A stretch of 64,000 bases of DNA. It comes from Gracilaria domingensis. Its lineage: Eukaryota; Rhodophyta; Florideophyceae; Gracilariales; Gracilariaceae. Positions 21,275 through 32,432 of the stretch are shown one piece after another. The stretch is from the NCBI GenBank assembly GCA_022539475.1, contig VCMS01000090.1, positions 124,001 to 188,000 of the forward strand, written 5' to 3'. The position numbers and the translations under genes were made by a program. How positions within the stretch are numbered: position 1 is the first letter of the stretch; the number at the start of each line of letters is the position of its first letter. The notes under the pieces are model-generated. The model was not told the origin of the DNA. It was given only the letters and a program-made list of their open reading frames with translations, and did no database searches.

Positions 21275-24200
21275 TCAACCCACTTGGGCCCTGTCCAGCG
21301 TAGCCGATATCGGTGCCCGTGTGCGACGGTGGTACTGTAGGACCTTAGAGCGAGGAAGATGCTCGATAGGCTCATGTGTATCCTTCGAAGAAGGACAGCC
21401 GTACCAACGGACTCGATACAATAGCTCTCCATCAGAGGCGTAGCTGTGGCTAATCAGACGGTCCATAACGCACTCCCTGTCGAGAACACGCCGCTCAGTG
21501 TGCGGTTCGGTTATTGTGCCCTCTTCTGGGGGGTCCTTGGTTGCTTTCCGGTCATGGGCGTCGCTACTAAACGGCTTCCGTCCTGACGGCAGTGCATTCT
21601 GCACGCCAGGTAGTCCTGGTGAGGATTGTGTGTTCCTGACGTTCAGGCTTCCAGATTTCTTTCTTTTCACCCCGTGTTGTCCGGCTGTGACTTTACTTTG
21701 GTCTTCTCGAACAGCGAGCTTCCGGCGTTCCGGCGGGATCTCCCGTCGTGAGGGTGAAAGGTCCGCCTTGAGGTGCGCCAGCGAGTGGTGCTGTTGTGCG
21801 CGCCGTGGCGGCGTTTCGCCGCTCACTGCTGGTGACGGGGCCTGCGCCGTTGCACGGCTTTGAGATGCCGATTCGAATTCGGAATTTCCGTTTTCGGCGG
21901 CCGCAAGCCTTACAGTAGGCACGTGCCCGGCTCGTGTGCTGTTGTTCTCCACTGGAGGTGGATCGCCGGCAAAGCCAGACACTTGGCGCAATGTGCGCGC
22001 GTGTGCAGCGTTGTGCTGCTTCCTACTTACTGTGGCGTATCGGCTCGCCATATCGGCGGTTTCCTCCGTTTTTTCAACGGCTTCATCACTCGATGCTTCA
22101 CTGAGATCTCCCGAAGTCGCGTCCGCCGTAACAGCACGGTTTCTTTTGACTAACTTTTCTTCCGGACTCCCGGCTCTCTTCAGCACAGGTGCGCTACCGC
22201 TGTCGGGCTCCGGCTGCGGCGAGCGGGTATGTTCCGCATTTGACGCGGCTGTTGCCGTGGTTGTGACACTCTTTTCCGGCGTGCCGGTCTCAAGCTGCAA
22301 AGCTGGGGCAGGCTTCTGTCCTTCCGTCTGTGACGGCAGTACAGTACCATCCGCGAGCAAAGCGGCGACTTCTGCAGCAGCTACATCCTGGTGTTCTTCC
22401 GGGTGTCTGGCTTTGTGCTCCACCGAAGTGGTGCGTTTCTCCTCAGGCTTCCGCGATAACTGCGGATTGCTCGCGTCTTTTCGATTGTTTGGCTGTGCGG
22501 CGGGCGTCTTTGCCTCCTCCTACCCCTCCTCAGTTGGAGGGTCGGGGGCGGTGGTAAGTATCCCCGGCGGGGCCAGTATCCGCGTGCGTACGTGAGCGGC
22601 AGCAGAGACCGACTGGTGAGGCTCCGGCTCAGCTGGCAAATCAGCAAGTCCGCGGTTGGGATGCGGCAATACTGACGGTGAAGTGCGCGCTTCCGCTTCA
22701 GCGGCTGGTTCTGCAGTATGCGTAGCGGTGTCCGGCGTTTCCGGTTGCGTTTCCTGAGAAGCAGGCGTTTGTGCAGGCGTTACGCGATCTCGCGAAAAAC
22801 GCTCGTGCTCTCCCTTGATGTCATGGACAACCGTAGTGTCGGTAACTGAAATGACCCGGTAGGGACCATCCGCGATAGGAGAAAGCTTTTGGCGCTTCTC
22901 CTTCTCGGGATTGTAGTATTCCTTCCGTATGAAGGCATAGCTACCTTCCCTAATCTAAGGGGCATGTCTGCGCACTCTTTCCTCGAAATTCCGCTTGTAG
23001 GCGGCTTCTGCCTTAGCGATATTTTGCCTAACCGTAGGAATAATCTTCGTGAGCCATCCCTTCCACGCGTCCCTATGGAGGCGGGGCGAGGGGAACTTTT
23101 CCAGTACTGGCTGTGGCTCGATGACCACCGACGGTGGAACGCGTGATAGCACAAGCTCGAACGGCGAGATCTGAGTAGTACGATAGACCTGCGTATTGTA
23201 GGCATACGTCACCGCATCGTTGTACTGATCCCATTCCGACGGATGCTCGGCAACGAATGTCCGTAATGCATTGAGTATTGTGCGGTTAAAGCGTTCCACC
23301 TGCCCATTACTCTGGGGATGATATGTTGTCGTGAACCAGTTTTGGATCCGCCAGATGCGGCAGACGTCTTGAAAGAACTTAGCCGCAAACTGCGGTCCAT
23401 TATCCGATAACAAATCAATCGGCGGTCAGTAGACAAAAACCCAGTGTGTGACGAACGCTTGGGCGACCGCACTGGTGATAACCTCCTTCAAAGGCACAGT
23501 CCGTACCAGCTTAGAAAAGCGGTCGGTGATCACCAGTAGAAACCGGTTTCCATGACGGGTGCGAATAAACTCACCGAGCAAGTCAATAGCCACGAACTCC
23601 AGGGGGGCCCTAGCAGGGAAGAGTACCAACTTCTTGGAATACTTCCGCAGTTTGACGCGGTTCTTCGCGCAGTCAGAACATCCACGAACAGTGGCATACG
23701 CATCAAAAGCCATCGCTGGCCAGTAGAAGTCCTTCCTCAAGGTGTAGTACAACCTCCTGCCACCATGGTGGGCTGAGAGCTTCGCATAGTGCGACAGATG
23801 CAGTACTCGTGACTGAAGTGAGTAAAAAACCACAATCTGTGGTTTGCGCCCGACAGTTCGGATGAGGAATCCTTGGTCGTTCTCGACGAAAGGCAGTCGT
23901 GCTCCACCGTTCAGACGGCTACGAATCTCCGTACAGAAAGCGTCCGTGTGCTGCTCCCTGATGAGTTCTTCCGGCTTAATCGGTACGAAAGAACTCGGTT
24001 CTGGGCGCGTGTCTGACACGGCTAAAACAGCATCGTAGATGTCGTATCCTTCCGAATCTTCATCGGCATCGCTCGAGCCGCCTTCCGCGAGAAAGCGCGG
24101 TATTTCCAGATCATCGACTGGCGCAGCTTCAGCCGCTGTTTCCAAGCGGGACAGTGCATCAGCCTGAGTGTTCAAGAGTCCTTTCTTGTAGCAGATTTCA

Positions 24201-26712
24201 AAGTCGAATTCCGACAAGCGAAGCCTCCACCGCATCAAGCCGCCAGATGGCTCTGCTATAGAGAGTAGCCAGCGTAGGGCCGAATGATCGGTATGAACAA
24301 TGAAGCGAGTTCCCATAAGATAGGGCCGCAGCGTCTGTAATGCCCAGACAACTGCCAAGCACTCCTTCTCGGATACCGAGTAATTCCTTTCGTGAACGTT
24401 GAGACTTCTTGACCAATACCCAATTGGCAATTGCTCGCCATCCTTGGTGGTCTGGAGTAATGCACAGCCAACTTGGTAGTCGCTCGCATCCATATCTATT
24501 GCATACGGCAAGCCAGCCCTAGGTAGGGATAAAACGGGTGGCGATGTCACCGCGTCCACGAGCGACGAGAAAGGCGCAGCTTTGCGGTCGTCGAATTCTT
24601 CCAGGTTGACTGGCGGTCCTTTGCGGAGGAGCTCGTTCAGAGGTGCAGCGATATCCGCGAAGTTCGGAATAAAGCGGCGATAGACATTAAACAAGCCGAG
24701 AAAAGATCTGAGTTCCGTCTGCGTCCGCGGATGCTTAGCCTCTTTGAGGGATCTCACGCGAACCTCGTCTATCGATAGCCGTCCAGGACGGATAACGTGG
24801 CCGAGATATCTGACGGTTTCGGTAAAGAACTCACACTTCTTGAGCTTGAGCGTAATGCCTGCATCTCGTAGGACTCGCCTCACATCCCGTACGTGGGTCA
24901 AGTGCTCGTCCAGGTTACCGGAGTAGACAATGATGTCGTCCAGGTAGACCAGGCAAGTCTTCCACTTGAAGCGGGCAAGCAAAATGTCCACAGCATGTTG
25001 AAAAGTGGCTGGCGCGTTGGTTAACCCAAAGGGCATCCGATTGAATCGGTAAAATCCTTCATGGCAAACAAAGGCTGTCTTGTCACGATCTTCGGCCCTC
25101 ACAGGAACTTGCCAATAGCCCCAATTCGCGTCTAGGGTCGTAAAAACTTTCACGTCGCCCAATGAATCGATGCATTCATCCATTCGTGGGATACGATACA
25201 CATCCTTGACTGTAGCCGCGTTAAGCTTGCGGTAATCGATGCAAAATCGCCAAGACCCATCCGCTTTGGGCGCGAGCACCACCGGTGATGCCCAGGGTGA
25301 CTGAGACGGCTCGATAACTCTTGCGCGGAGCATTTACTCAACTTGAGCTTTCTCCTCCTGCCGAGCTGTCGGTTCTGCCCTGTAAGGGTGCTGTGAAATG
25401 GGACGAGTATTCGGTAGCAAATGGATCGGATGTTCGGTAATTCCAATCTTACCCAATGTGCCATCCCACATGGGCCTGAACTCTTCGAGCATGTGCCGCA
25501 ATTTATCGCGGTGAGTCTCTGGGACGTGTTCAAGATCCAGAGACTCCAGTTCCTGTATTGACTTATCCTTCGTGTCAGCAGCACTCAGGTCCTTATCATT
25601 ATTGTCCGACGAGGTCGGAATTGCTTCCTTCGACAGGCTGCGGTTATTCGCATCCGACGAAGTCGGCGTAGCATCTTCCGACGAACTGTTCAGACCAGGA
25701 TTCGGTTCGGCGTTGTTCCGTTCCGCCTCCCCCTCCTCAGCTTCGAGGGTACCGAGAACTTCGGCAATAGAGACCTGGGTAGGCACTATAGCCGCGGGGT
25801 GCGGGAGCAATGATTCAATAACTTGGCTCCTAACCAACCGTTAAGGGAAACGGCTGAAGTTCGCAACCAGCACCTGAAAAGGCTTCTCGGGTTCGACGAA
25901 AACGATCCCATTAGCCAGGGCGAGCTGATGCTTCTCCTGCAACGCAGGCAACGGTTGCACCGTTTATAAGCCATATTGTGGAGACGTCACAGTAATCCAG
26001 ACCTGCGATTCAGGCGGGATGCAAATAGACCGAGCTACTCGGAGCTTTGTAGACTTCCGTTCATCGGTTGTAGGCTCCTGCGCAGCAGGCAAGGGGACTT
26101 GCTTCTTCAAAGCCGGTCGAAGGGGACGCCGAACGATCGGTACAGTAGTCCCATCTTCCATTTCGATGGTTCGCTTCCACCGTCGAATTGAATCGACGAA
26201 GCGGTCACAGAAGTCGCAGCCGAGGATAACCGGCGCAGCGAGTTGCTTTCAAACCAAGAAATCGAGCTTCGCCACGTAGCGGCCAAACCTGACGAGCAGG
26301 TCTATTACTTCCACAGTCGAGAGTGGGCGATTGTTCGCATCCGCTATGTCAATATGCGGCGCCACACGGATGCAAGATCGCAAGTGCGGCGGAATCATCG
26401 ATTCAACCAAGAAGTTTGGCCCAGCTCCTGTATCGAGCACGGACAACTGCCGAACCATGTACTGGTCGGAAACACCTAGGTCGGCGTAAACTTTGTAGTT
26501 ACGTTTCGCCATGACCAGGACTCTATCCGGGAACCGGCTGTTCTTAGACCGTATCCACAGGCGACGCAAGACACCAAGGTGCTCAGAGTCCACGTCTGTA
26601 GTGGCCATTTTCCTCGAAAGGATTGTGACCGGGGAGCGAGGCTTCTCAGCCTCAGGCGCTCGAAACCCCGTCGCTTGGGGCGCCTCTCCATTGCTGGAGG
26701 CTCCCTTGCTCA
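21275..26712 (-). pseudogene. G2 Pol polyprotein (PR-RT-RH-IN-chromodomain)
   Basis: A single minus-strand frame of about 1.8 kcodons. Order: protease VLDTGAGPNF (about 26420); RT with SPWASPVVLAPK, TTLDANWGYWQVP and CLVYLDDIIVYS (catalytic Asp residues present); RNase H IDMDASDYQ, SVSEKE, VHTDHSAL; integrase HHCC ending CSDCAKN, VAIDLLGEF, LLSDNGPQF, GQVERFNR; and a C-terminal chromodomain near 21300-21470 (LLYRVRWYGCP, IEHLPRSK). All catalytic residues checked are intact. Only nonsense changes interrupt the frame (including 25334, 23426, 22955 and about 22517) and I saw no frameshift, so decay is recent. It is reached from gag by a -1 shift at 26713-26719. The chromodomain probably directs integration to particular chromatin. 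Confidence 0.88.
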
Positions 26713-26719
26713 GTTTTTC
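26710..26719 (-). promoter_or_regulatory. Putative -1 ribosomal frameshift site, G2 gag-pol
   Basis: Minus strand GAG-AAA-AAC-TGA: heptamer G-AAA-AAC immediately before the gag stop. Shifting back one base at AAC opens the pol frame without a stop up to the protease. The same heptamer and geometry occur in G3 at 50638-50644, with a UAA stop. Confidence 0.6.
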
Positions 26720-28713
26720 TCAGCTTCACAGCCAATCTGCGGAGGTTGCGATCCCGCAGAGGCGGCTACAGTTCCACGATTCGATGGCACCGTTTCCTGG
26801 TTTCCAGGCTGAGTCTCCGCCTTCGCACGAAGGTACGATCTGTCGGGAACACGTTCCCGCTCGGCAGGCGTCAACGACTCATACTGAGGCACTATCTTGG
26901 CCATATCCCGTATGGGCATTAAGAAATTCGGAGCGATGTGCCCTGGCCTGTAACAGGTATGACAAATAAGGTGACGAAGAAGATCCGCGTTGGGCGGCCG
27001 GCGCTCCTTTCGGGGAGGATACGGGTCCCTCCATCCAGGGCGTTGGCTTCGATATCCGCCAGAGTGCGGCACGGGCAATGCCGGGACTTGACGTCCGGCG
27101 TACAGAGCGGGGTATACGTCTACTGTAGACTGCTCCGTCGTCGACGGCAATTCCGAACTCGGCATTGAACCATCGTCCTGTAACAGGTGTAGGTTATCAT
27201 AACCCCCCTGAACAGAACCTCGCGAGTGAGGCAGTGAAGAGTCCCGGCCTTCTACATGAAGGAGTCGGCGCGTGCGCGTCTTGACACCAGCGCGTGCTCG
27301 AGCTGCATCTTCCTCAGCTTGGGCAACTTGAACGAGTTCCAGATAAGTAATCCGGCGTTTGTTCTCCCGAAAACGGGCAACCAGTGTCCTGATCGAACGT
27401 TCTAGGCCATCGAAGAACATCGTGCACCGCTCAGCTGCGGAGAACACGTTGCCACATCTGTGGAAAGCCTTATTGAGGCGGGTCGAATAAACGGTTTCCG
27501 ACTCTTCGGCTCCTCACTTCGTGTCTCGCAGCGCGAGTATAGCACCTTGTATCGCATTGCCTGTCGCGTAAGAGCGCAGGAAATATTGTACCGCTTCCGG
27601 CCGGCACGTAACTCCTCCCTTGGAGGGTCGGGTCGACCCACGAACCGAATTGAATTGATCTTCGGCTACACCCGTCAAAAAGTACGGCAGCGCAATGTAG
27701 GCCTGTGCCTCACTCATCTGAAGTACATCGGCTTCCGCCACGAAGCGGCCAAGAAAATCCAAGAAAAGAATTGGATCTTCCCCAGAGAACTTGTGGGGCT
27801 TCAGCGTGAGCTCTATTTGTCGGAGATGGTTCCGCACCTTGCCAGTCCCACGTGGGATTCTCTGTGGCCTCGTCTCATCAAGCTGATAATATCGGTACGA
27901 TAGCAGCTTCCGATACAGTAAGTTTGTCGGCTTCACTTCCTTCAATCCCAGGTGTCTCCGTCCTTTCGTACGGCCTCGTGCAACACCAGAGGTGGCTTCA
28001 GTAGCCCACGAACGGGATGCAAGATAGCGAGAGCGCTCTTCCGCGCTGTCCGAAGAGTTGGTAGACGATCCCTTTTGAGGGCCTTCCTCATCAGAAGAGG
28101 ATGAAGAAGACGAGTCAGACTCAACCTTGATCTTCTTCTTTGCCGTACGATCCCGGGAACGGCGCGAATGCTGAGAACCCTCAGAAACCGGGGCTCCTGG
28201 CGCAACATCATCAGATACGATGATTTGCTCGCCCGTCTCCAGACGGGTAGCCATGCGGTCCAAGCGTGCAGAAGCCTGCTCGTGCAGGGCAGCCGACACC
28301 TGTCGGTGTTCCATAATCTGGTTGACATCAGACCGTAAAACACGGACGTCGCTCGAAACATCCCGGACACCGGCTTCATCGAGCCGTTGCCGGAGTTTCG
28401 TAATATCCCGGATGAGGCCCACTTGGGAGTTCTGCAGGATGCGAACCTGAGCCTCTAATTCGCGGAGGGTATACTCGTCGGACCGCGACGACATAACGTC
28501 AACCGCTGCGGCGGCATCAGCCCCAGGTGCGGTTGGCCTACGAGTGGGTGGGTTCCCGTTATCAGAACGGAGGCCTCGGGAAGCCGGTTTCGGGTCGCCA
28601 TTGCCTGGGACATCCAGTGCGTCCTTCGGCAACGGAGGCAAGCTTGTCGGCAAGCTGGAAGAACCGGGCACAGAAGCGGCACGTGGCGCGCTACTCCTGG
28701 GACGGGACGACAT
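26710..28713 (-). pseudogene. G2 Gag
   Basis: Starts at ATG 28713 (MSSRPRSSAPR), 165 bp inside the LTR, and ends at TGA 26710 with CEAEKN. One in-frame stop at 27514 splits it into 399 and about 245 residues; G3 reads through at this point with a similar sequence. The N-terminus is low-complexity Ser/Pro. A coiled-coil-like stretch lies at about residues 80-150, then a basic/acidic Ser-rich linker (KKKIKVESD), a capsid-like region (GRRHLGLKEVKP to LRDTK), and a C-terminal knuckle CHTCYRPGHIAPNF in which the last Cys of CCHC is Phe. The G3 knuckle is a perfect CCHC. Confidence 0.8.
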
Positions 28714-28858
28714 CGTTCACCTACACAGTCGGCCAATTGGCAACCAAAACAACTTCCGAAAACGGAAAATGAGAGAACCGTAAGAACGGATATTCCCAAC
28801 TATCTGGGCTCCAAACAAACGAACCAACTCCAACAAGGGTCGGCCAGTAAAGCCGATT

Positions 28859-28874
28859 CTAAGTCGGGAGACCA
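28859..28874 (-). other. Primer-binding site of G2
   Basis: Minus strand TGGTCTCCCGACTTAG, three bases inside the 5' LTR end. G3 has nearly the same site (TGGACTCCCGACTTAG). The primer tRNA should end CTAAGTCGGGAG(A/T)CCA. Confidence 0.65.
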
Positions 28875-28877
28875 GTT

Positions 28878-29731
28878 TGTGATGCAATCCCATGAGTGGG
28901 CAAACAAGAGCCGCGTCGCGGAAAGCGCACCGACAGGGTGTTTGGAACCAGCTCTCTATAGGGGTAGATGCAGCAGTAGAACCCTCTGATAGGGCCAGCG
29001 CGATGCCGGGTGTAAGTCCGGGTGGCCCCGATCTGAGCGTGCACTCAGAGATGAAGGGGAAGAATCGGCGTAGGTATCCGGTTGTTCCGGCGAGCCACAG
29101 CGAGTGGAGATATCCAGCCTAACGGTAGAGAGCGACATGGGATCAGCAAACGAGCCGCACAGCGGAGCACTGACTCGTGATAAAGGCGAATAAGTCCCGA
29201 GACTAGCGGGCAAAAACTTGTATAACAGGGCAGAGAAACGCGAGCCGTATGACGGAAATAATAACAAAGAAACAACAAAAGATGCCGTAACGACGGTCTG
29301 GAACCCCTCAGTGGTAGAGGTCGGATGACTAGCCCGGAATTGTGGCGGCTTGCCCGATTAGGGACGAAGACCGTTCACAGGCGGCAAGAAAGTCATAGCC
29401 AGAAGCCTCCTTGAGGTTTACTTCCCGTACAGTGGCGGCAAGTGACGCCACTTATATACGGCACTTGAAAATATCAATTGACATATCTAACTATCCGGCG
29501 ATGCCGGCCAATACACTACAGGTGTGCACCCGTGGCAGGCTTGCCACGGCGCACCCGCTATCGGGCCAACTTGGCACACGTGTGCAGAAATAATACCCTT
29601 CCTAGGCATACCCCAAAAAAGGGGCACTACTACAGTAGCCTCTCATAACCTGAGGAGTCGAAGCCGGTAACGGATCAACAAACTATGAAAAACACCTCGG
29701 TGCATCTCCATAGAGGGCTTTTTGTTCTACA
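28878..29731 (-). repeat. G2 LTR (5' LTR in element orientation)
   Basis: 854 bp, partner of 17586-18439. It ends CTACA at 29731, followed directly by the target duplication ATGAA and the resumed G1 reading frame. The 3' LTR has the same short inverted repeat GGCAGGCTTGCC-like core near its middle, with one change. Confidence 0.9.
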
Positions 29732-29736
29732 ATGAA

Positions 29737-29919
29737 TGCACCAAGGTGCAAGTGCGCTGGAAAGGTCTATCAGCGGAAGAAGATACGCTTAAACCGCTCA
29801 TTTGCATCTATCAAGACGTGCCGGTCATGCTGCAACGTCTTTTGAAACGCAAAAACACTCTCGTGAAGCTGGGTAAGAGCGCCCGTTTGCAACTAGGTCT
29901 TGGAAAGAGGGGAGGGTAG
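29737..29919 (+). pseudogene. G1 chromodomain, C-terminal part
   Basis: Continues the integrase frame cut at 17585: KLLEKDE followed by CTKVQVRWKGLSAEEDTLKPL. This restores the KVQVRWKG-type chromodomain strand and the aromatic/acidic segment. A parallel copy without interruption is at 36651-36932 (KVQVRWKGLSATEGTLQPL). It ends at TAG 29917-29919, five bases inside the 3' LTR. A purine tract GGAAAGAGGGGAG lies just before the LTR. Confidence 0.85.
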
Positions 29920-30174
29920 CCAGTTCTGGCTTCAGTACAGTTGTAGATCGGCGTAGGTTGCCTGCCAGAACGGCCACCTACGACTCCACGAGTTGCAGGA
30001 CACTGTAGGTCGCACTCGTGGGTAGAGTTTTCGATTGGGAAACATTCGGATAGCGAGTCGTTTCCCAATTCTGGGTCATCGGACTGCTCTTAAGCAGTCA
30101 TTCTCTGCCCTCTCAGTAAAAGAGAGTCATGGAACTCTCAGACTTTTTCACGAACACTATCGTAGTTCGCTACA
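29915..30174 (+). repeat. 3' LTR of G1
   Basis: 260 bp, partner of 12125-12384. It is followed by AGTTT (30175-30179) and then by the last 22 bases of the C1 5' LTR. Confidence 0.85.
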
Positions 30175-30179
30175 AGTTT

Positions 30180-30201
30180 TCTGATTGTAGAACCTTTTAT
30201 A
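30180..30201 (+). repeat. 5' LTR of C1, right part
   Basis: TCTGATTGTAGAACCTTTTATA equals the end of the 3' LTR at 34543-34564, so these 22 bases complete the split LTR. A TGGGTCCAGACG at 30207 follows and is the probable primer site. Confidence 0.8.
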
Positions 30202-30306
30202 CGTTATGGGTCCAGACGCTGCCTAACGTTGTTAAATCTTTGTTCCCAGCCTCCGTTGTCGTTTCGTCATTCTGTTGTTTTGCCCACTTGTTTCCTCTGT
30301 CAAGAA

Positions 30307-30801
30307 ATGAGCTCTGTGGAGAACGATATGTCGAGTCCGGTCGACATTGAGAAAGTTAAGCTTCCTGTGCTTAATTTTTCGAACTATTTCATGTGGTCCA
30401 AGAAGATCCAACTTGTCCTGAAGAGCAAAGAACTTTGGTCGATTTTCTCTGGTGTAAAACAGGCACCGAATATTACCGATGACGGTGCTCACAAACGTTT
30501 CTCTCGCCGCCGTGACACTGCACTTTCAACGATACTGCTATTGGTTGATGAGTCTTGTGTGGCTCCCATGTCGGAAATGGATGAGCCGCACGAAGTGTGG
30601 GCGACACTCAGGGATCACTACCAGTCCGTTAGTCAAGCTAGCCGTGATGCACTTCTTGACATCTATCAGGCAATGAAGATGAAGACTGAGGAGACCGTGT
30701 TGCAGTTTCGTGCTCGATTGTCTGAGTTACAATCTCACCTCGGCGGTGTGGGTTACGCTGTTAGTGAAGTGAGAAGCTTCGTGCGCTACTACGAGGACTG
30801 A
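30307..30801 (+). pseudogene. C1 Gag, first part
   Basis: ATG 30307 opens a copia-type Gag (LPVLNFSNYFMWSKKI, then EVWATLRDHYQS and TVLQFRARLSEL), matching the UBN2/gag pattern of Ty1/copia elements. The frame ends at TGA 30799-30801, but a shift near 30772 reads on as KLRALLRGLKPEYGV into the next frame. One indel therefore separates this part from the zinc knuckle and pol. Confidence 0.8.
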
Positions 30802-32432
30802 AACCGGAGTACGGAGTTACTGCAGAAGTCATCCGTGGAATAAATAAGTCTCTTCCTGATGGAATTGCTCTTTTGATTGCCAAAGAGGCTTCTCTTTCAA
30901 TCTCTCAGGAATCGCGTGACACATCTGTGAAGGCATTGAATGCCAAACACGGTAGCAAGAAGAGGAAAGGTCTGAAGTGTTATAATTGTGGTCGCTTGGG
31001 ACACAAAAAGGTCGACTGTTTTGATAATCTTGAAAGTCAGAAGTACCGTCCTAAGCAGAACGGGCGTTTCGATGGTGAAGCTGATGAAATGCGTAGAGTG
31101 GAAAACTCTAATGTAGTACGTGCTCTAGTTGCTGGATCCTCTGTTGGGTCCTCGAGGAAGTGGTATGTGGACTCAGGTGCGACTGTGCACATGAATAACG
31201 ATATAGAGCATTTCACTGGTGAATTGTTAACTTCTACGAAAAAATCTGTAGAGATCGGTGAGGGGAATAAGCTCCAGATTGAGGGTCAGGGTGCGATTCC
31301 GTGTCAAGCTGTGGTATTTGGCAACCGCTTTGATGTTCATTTAACTAATGTCCAGTACGTGCCCGATTTGAAGTGTAACCTTATATCTGTTGTAGCACTA
31401 CAGAATCGTGGCTATAAAGTTTTATTTTACGGTGACACCCATGCGAGGAAACTTTGCAAGGTTCTGGATGGTACCTCTGGAGAAGTTGTACTGCTTGCTG
31501 TTGGCAATCTTAGCTCCGGCTTGTACGAAGTCTTGTTATGTCCGAATGATAGTGGTGGCAGCCATCAGGCTCTGGTGTCCAAATCGGATTCTGAGAAGGC
31601 TGTCTTGTGGCACCGACGTCTGGGACACTGTTGCGAGAACCATATGCGTGAGACTTTGAAGTTGGTAGATGGTATCCGCATAACTACGTCTACCCGTTTG
31701 ACGGTCTGCGAGGCCTGTCGTCTATCTAAGTCATGTAAGGATAGCAGACCAGCAAGATTAACAGATGGTGATGTGCCTGCTGGCACCATGGTGCATACCG
31801 ATGTCGTTGGTCCGATACGAATTCCGTCATTCGGAGGAGCAAAGTATTATGTAACTCTGTATGATGACGCAAGTGCGTTTTCGATGGTCCGATGCTTGAA
31901 GAGAAGATCAGAATTACAGGATTCTGTGAAGGAATTGATCGTGGAATTGGAAAGCGTAGTCGAGAAGAATGTGAAGCGAATTCGGATGGACAATGCGAAG
32001 GAATATCTCTCTGACGATCTGGTAAGCTGGATGAAGCAACGGGGAACCAAGTGTGAGCTGACCTCGCCATACAGTCCTGAATCTAACGGTAAAGCAGAGA
32101 GGCTTAACATGACTCTGAATGATATGGAGAGGTCGATGTTACAGAACTTTCCTGAGTGCAGTGGACGTGGAAAGCTGTGGGCAGAAGCTGTTTGTACTGC
32201 TACCTACCTCAGGAACCGAATGTTTTCTTCCGCTACCATCGACAGACGCTCCCCGTTTGCGATCGTTTACAAGCGCAGATCAAACTTGTCCCACGTTCGG
32301 GTATTTGGGGCTACTGCCTATGTACATATTCCCAAGCAACGCCGCCATGGCGAATTCGACGCGAATGCTAGAAAGGGCGTGCTTGTCGGGGTTCGAAAGA
32401 GGAAATTCATACAAGGTGTTTTTTCCCGATGA
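30773..32432 (+). pseudogene. C1 zinc knuckle, protease and integrase
   Basis: Zinc knuckle CYNCGRLGHKKVDC; protease WYVDSGATVHM with the D-S-G triad; integrase zinc domain WHRRLGH...CEACRLSK; and integrase core Asp in HTDVVGP, Asp in IRMDNAKEY and Glu in ESNGKAERLN. All expected catalytic residues are present. A one-base gain in a G run near 32393 (GTCGGGG) throws the ribosome off frame, and the tail after it is spurious. The true sequence continues in another frame as ERGNSYKVFFPDDKTF. Confidence 0.85.

Larger units (their letters stand above)
17586..29731 (-). mobile_element. Ty3/gypsy chromovirus G2 with antisense ORF
   Basis: 854-bp LTRs at 17586-18439 and 28878-29731, TG...CA ends, and perfect target duplications ATGAA (17581-17585 and 29732-29736). 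gag and pol read on the minus strand, so the 5' LTR is the right-hand one. Order: primer site, gag, a -1 shift, protease, RT, RNase H, integrase, chromodomain, palindrome array, motif array, plus-strand ORF, polypurine tract, 3' LTR. At 12.1 kb it is large. The LTRs differ at roughly 3-4 percent of sites by eye, many at CpG, so it is younger than G1 and older than the gag-only element. Confidence 0.92.
12125..30174 (+). mobile_element. Ty3/gypsy chromovirus-like element G1, inserted in the C1 LTR
   Basis: Two 260-bp LTRs (12125-12384 and 29915-30174) start TGTAGCC/GGTAGCC and end TTCGCTACA. ACTTT (12120-12124) and AGTTT (30175-30179) are the likely target duplication with one mismatch. The internal region encodes Gag, protease, RT, RNase H, integrase and a chromodomain, in gypsy order. 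It is broken by many stops, a solo LTR at 15623 and the whole of G2 at 17586-29731. Diverged LTRs and decayed genes make it clearly older than G2. Confidence 0.85.

Noticed and set aside
21498-22595. Plus-strand ORFs of 97-219 codons opposite the G2 chromodomain region
   Set aside because: They are the complement of the minus-strand Pol tail, which has clear chromodomain homology. They are not part of the antisense ORF family shared with G3.
32119-32385. Upstream extension of the C1 reverse-transcriptase frame
   Set aside because: Before about 32390 this frame is a shadow of the integrase frame. True coding switches frame at the G run near 32393.
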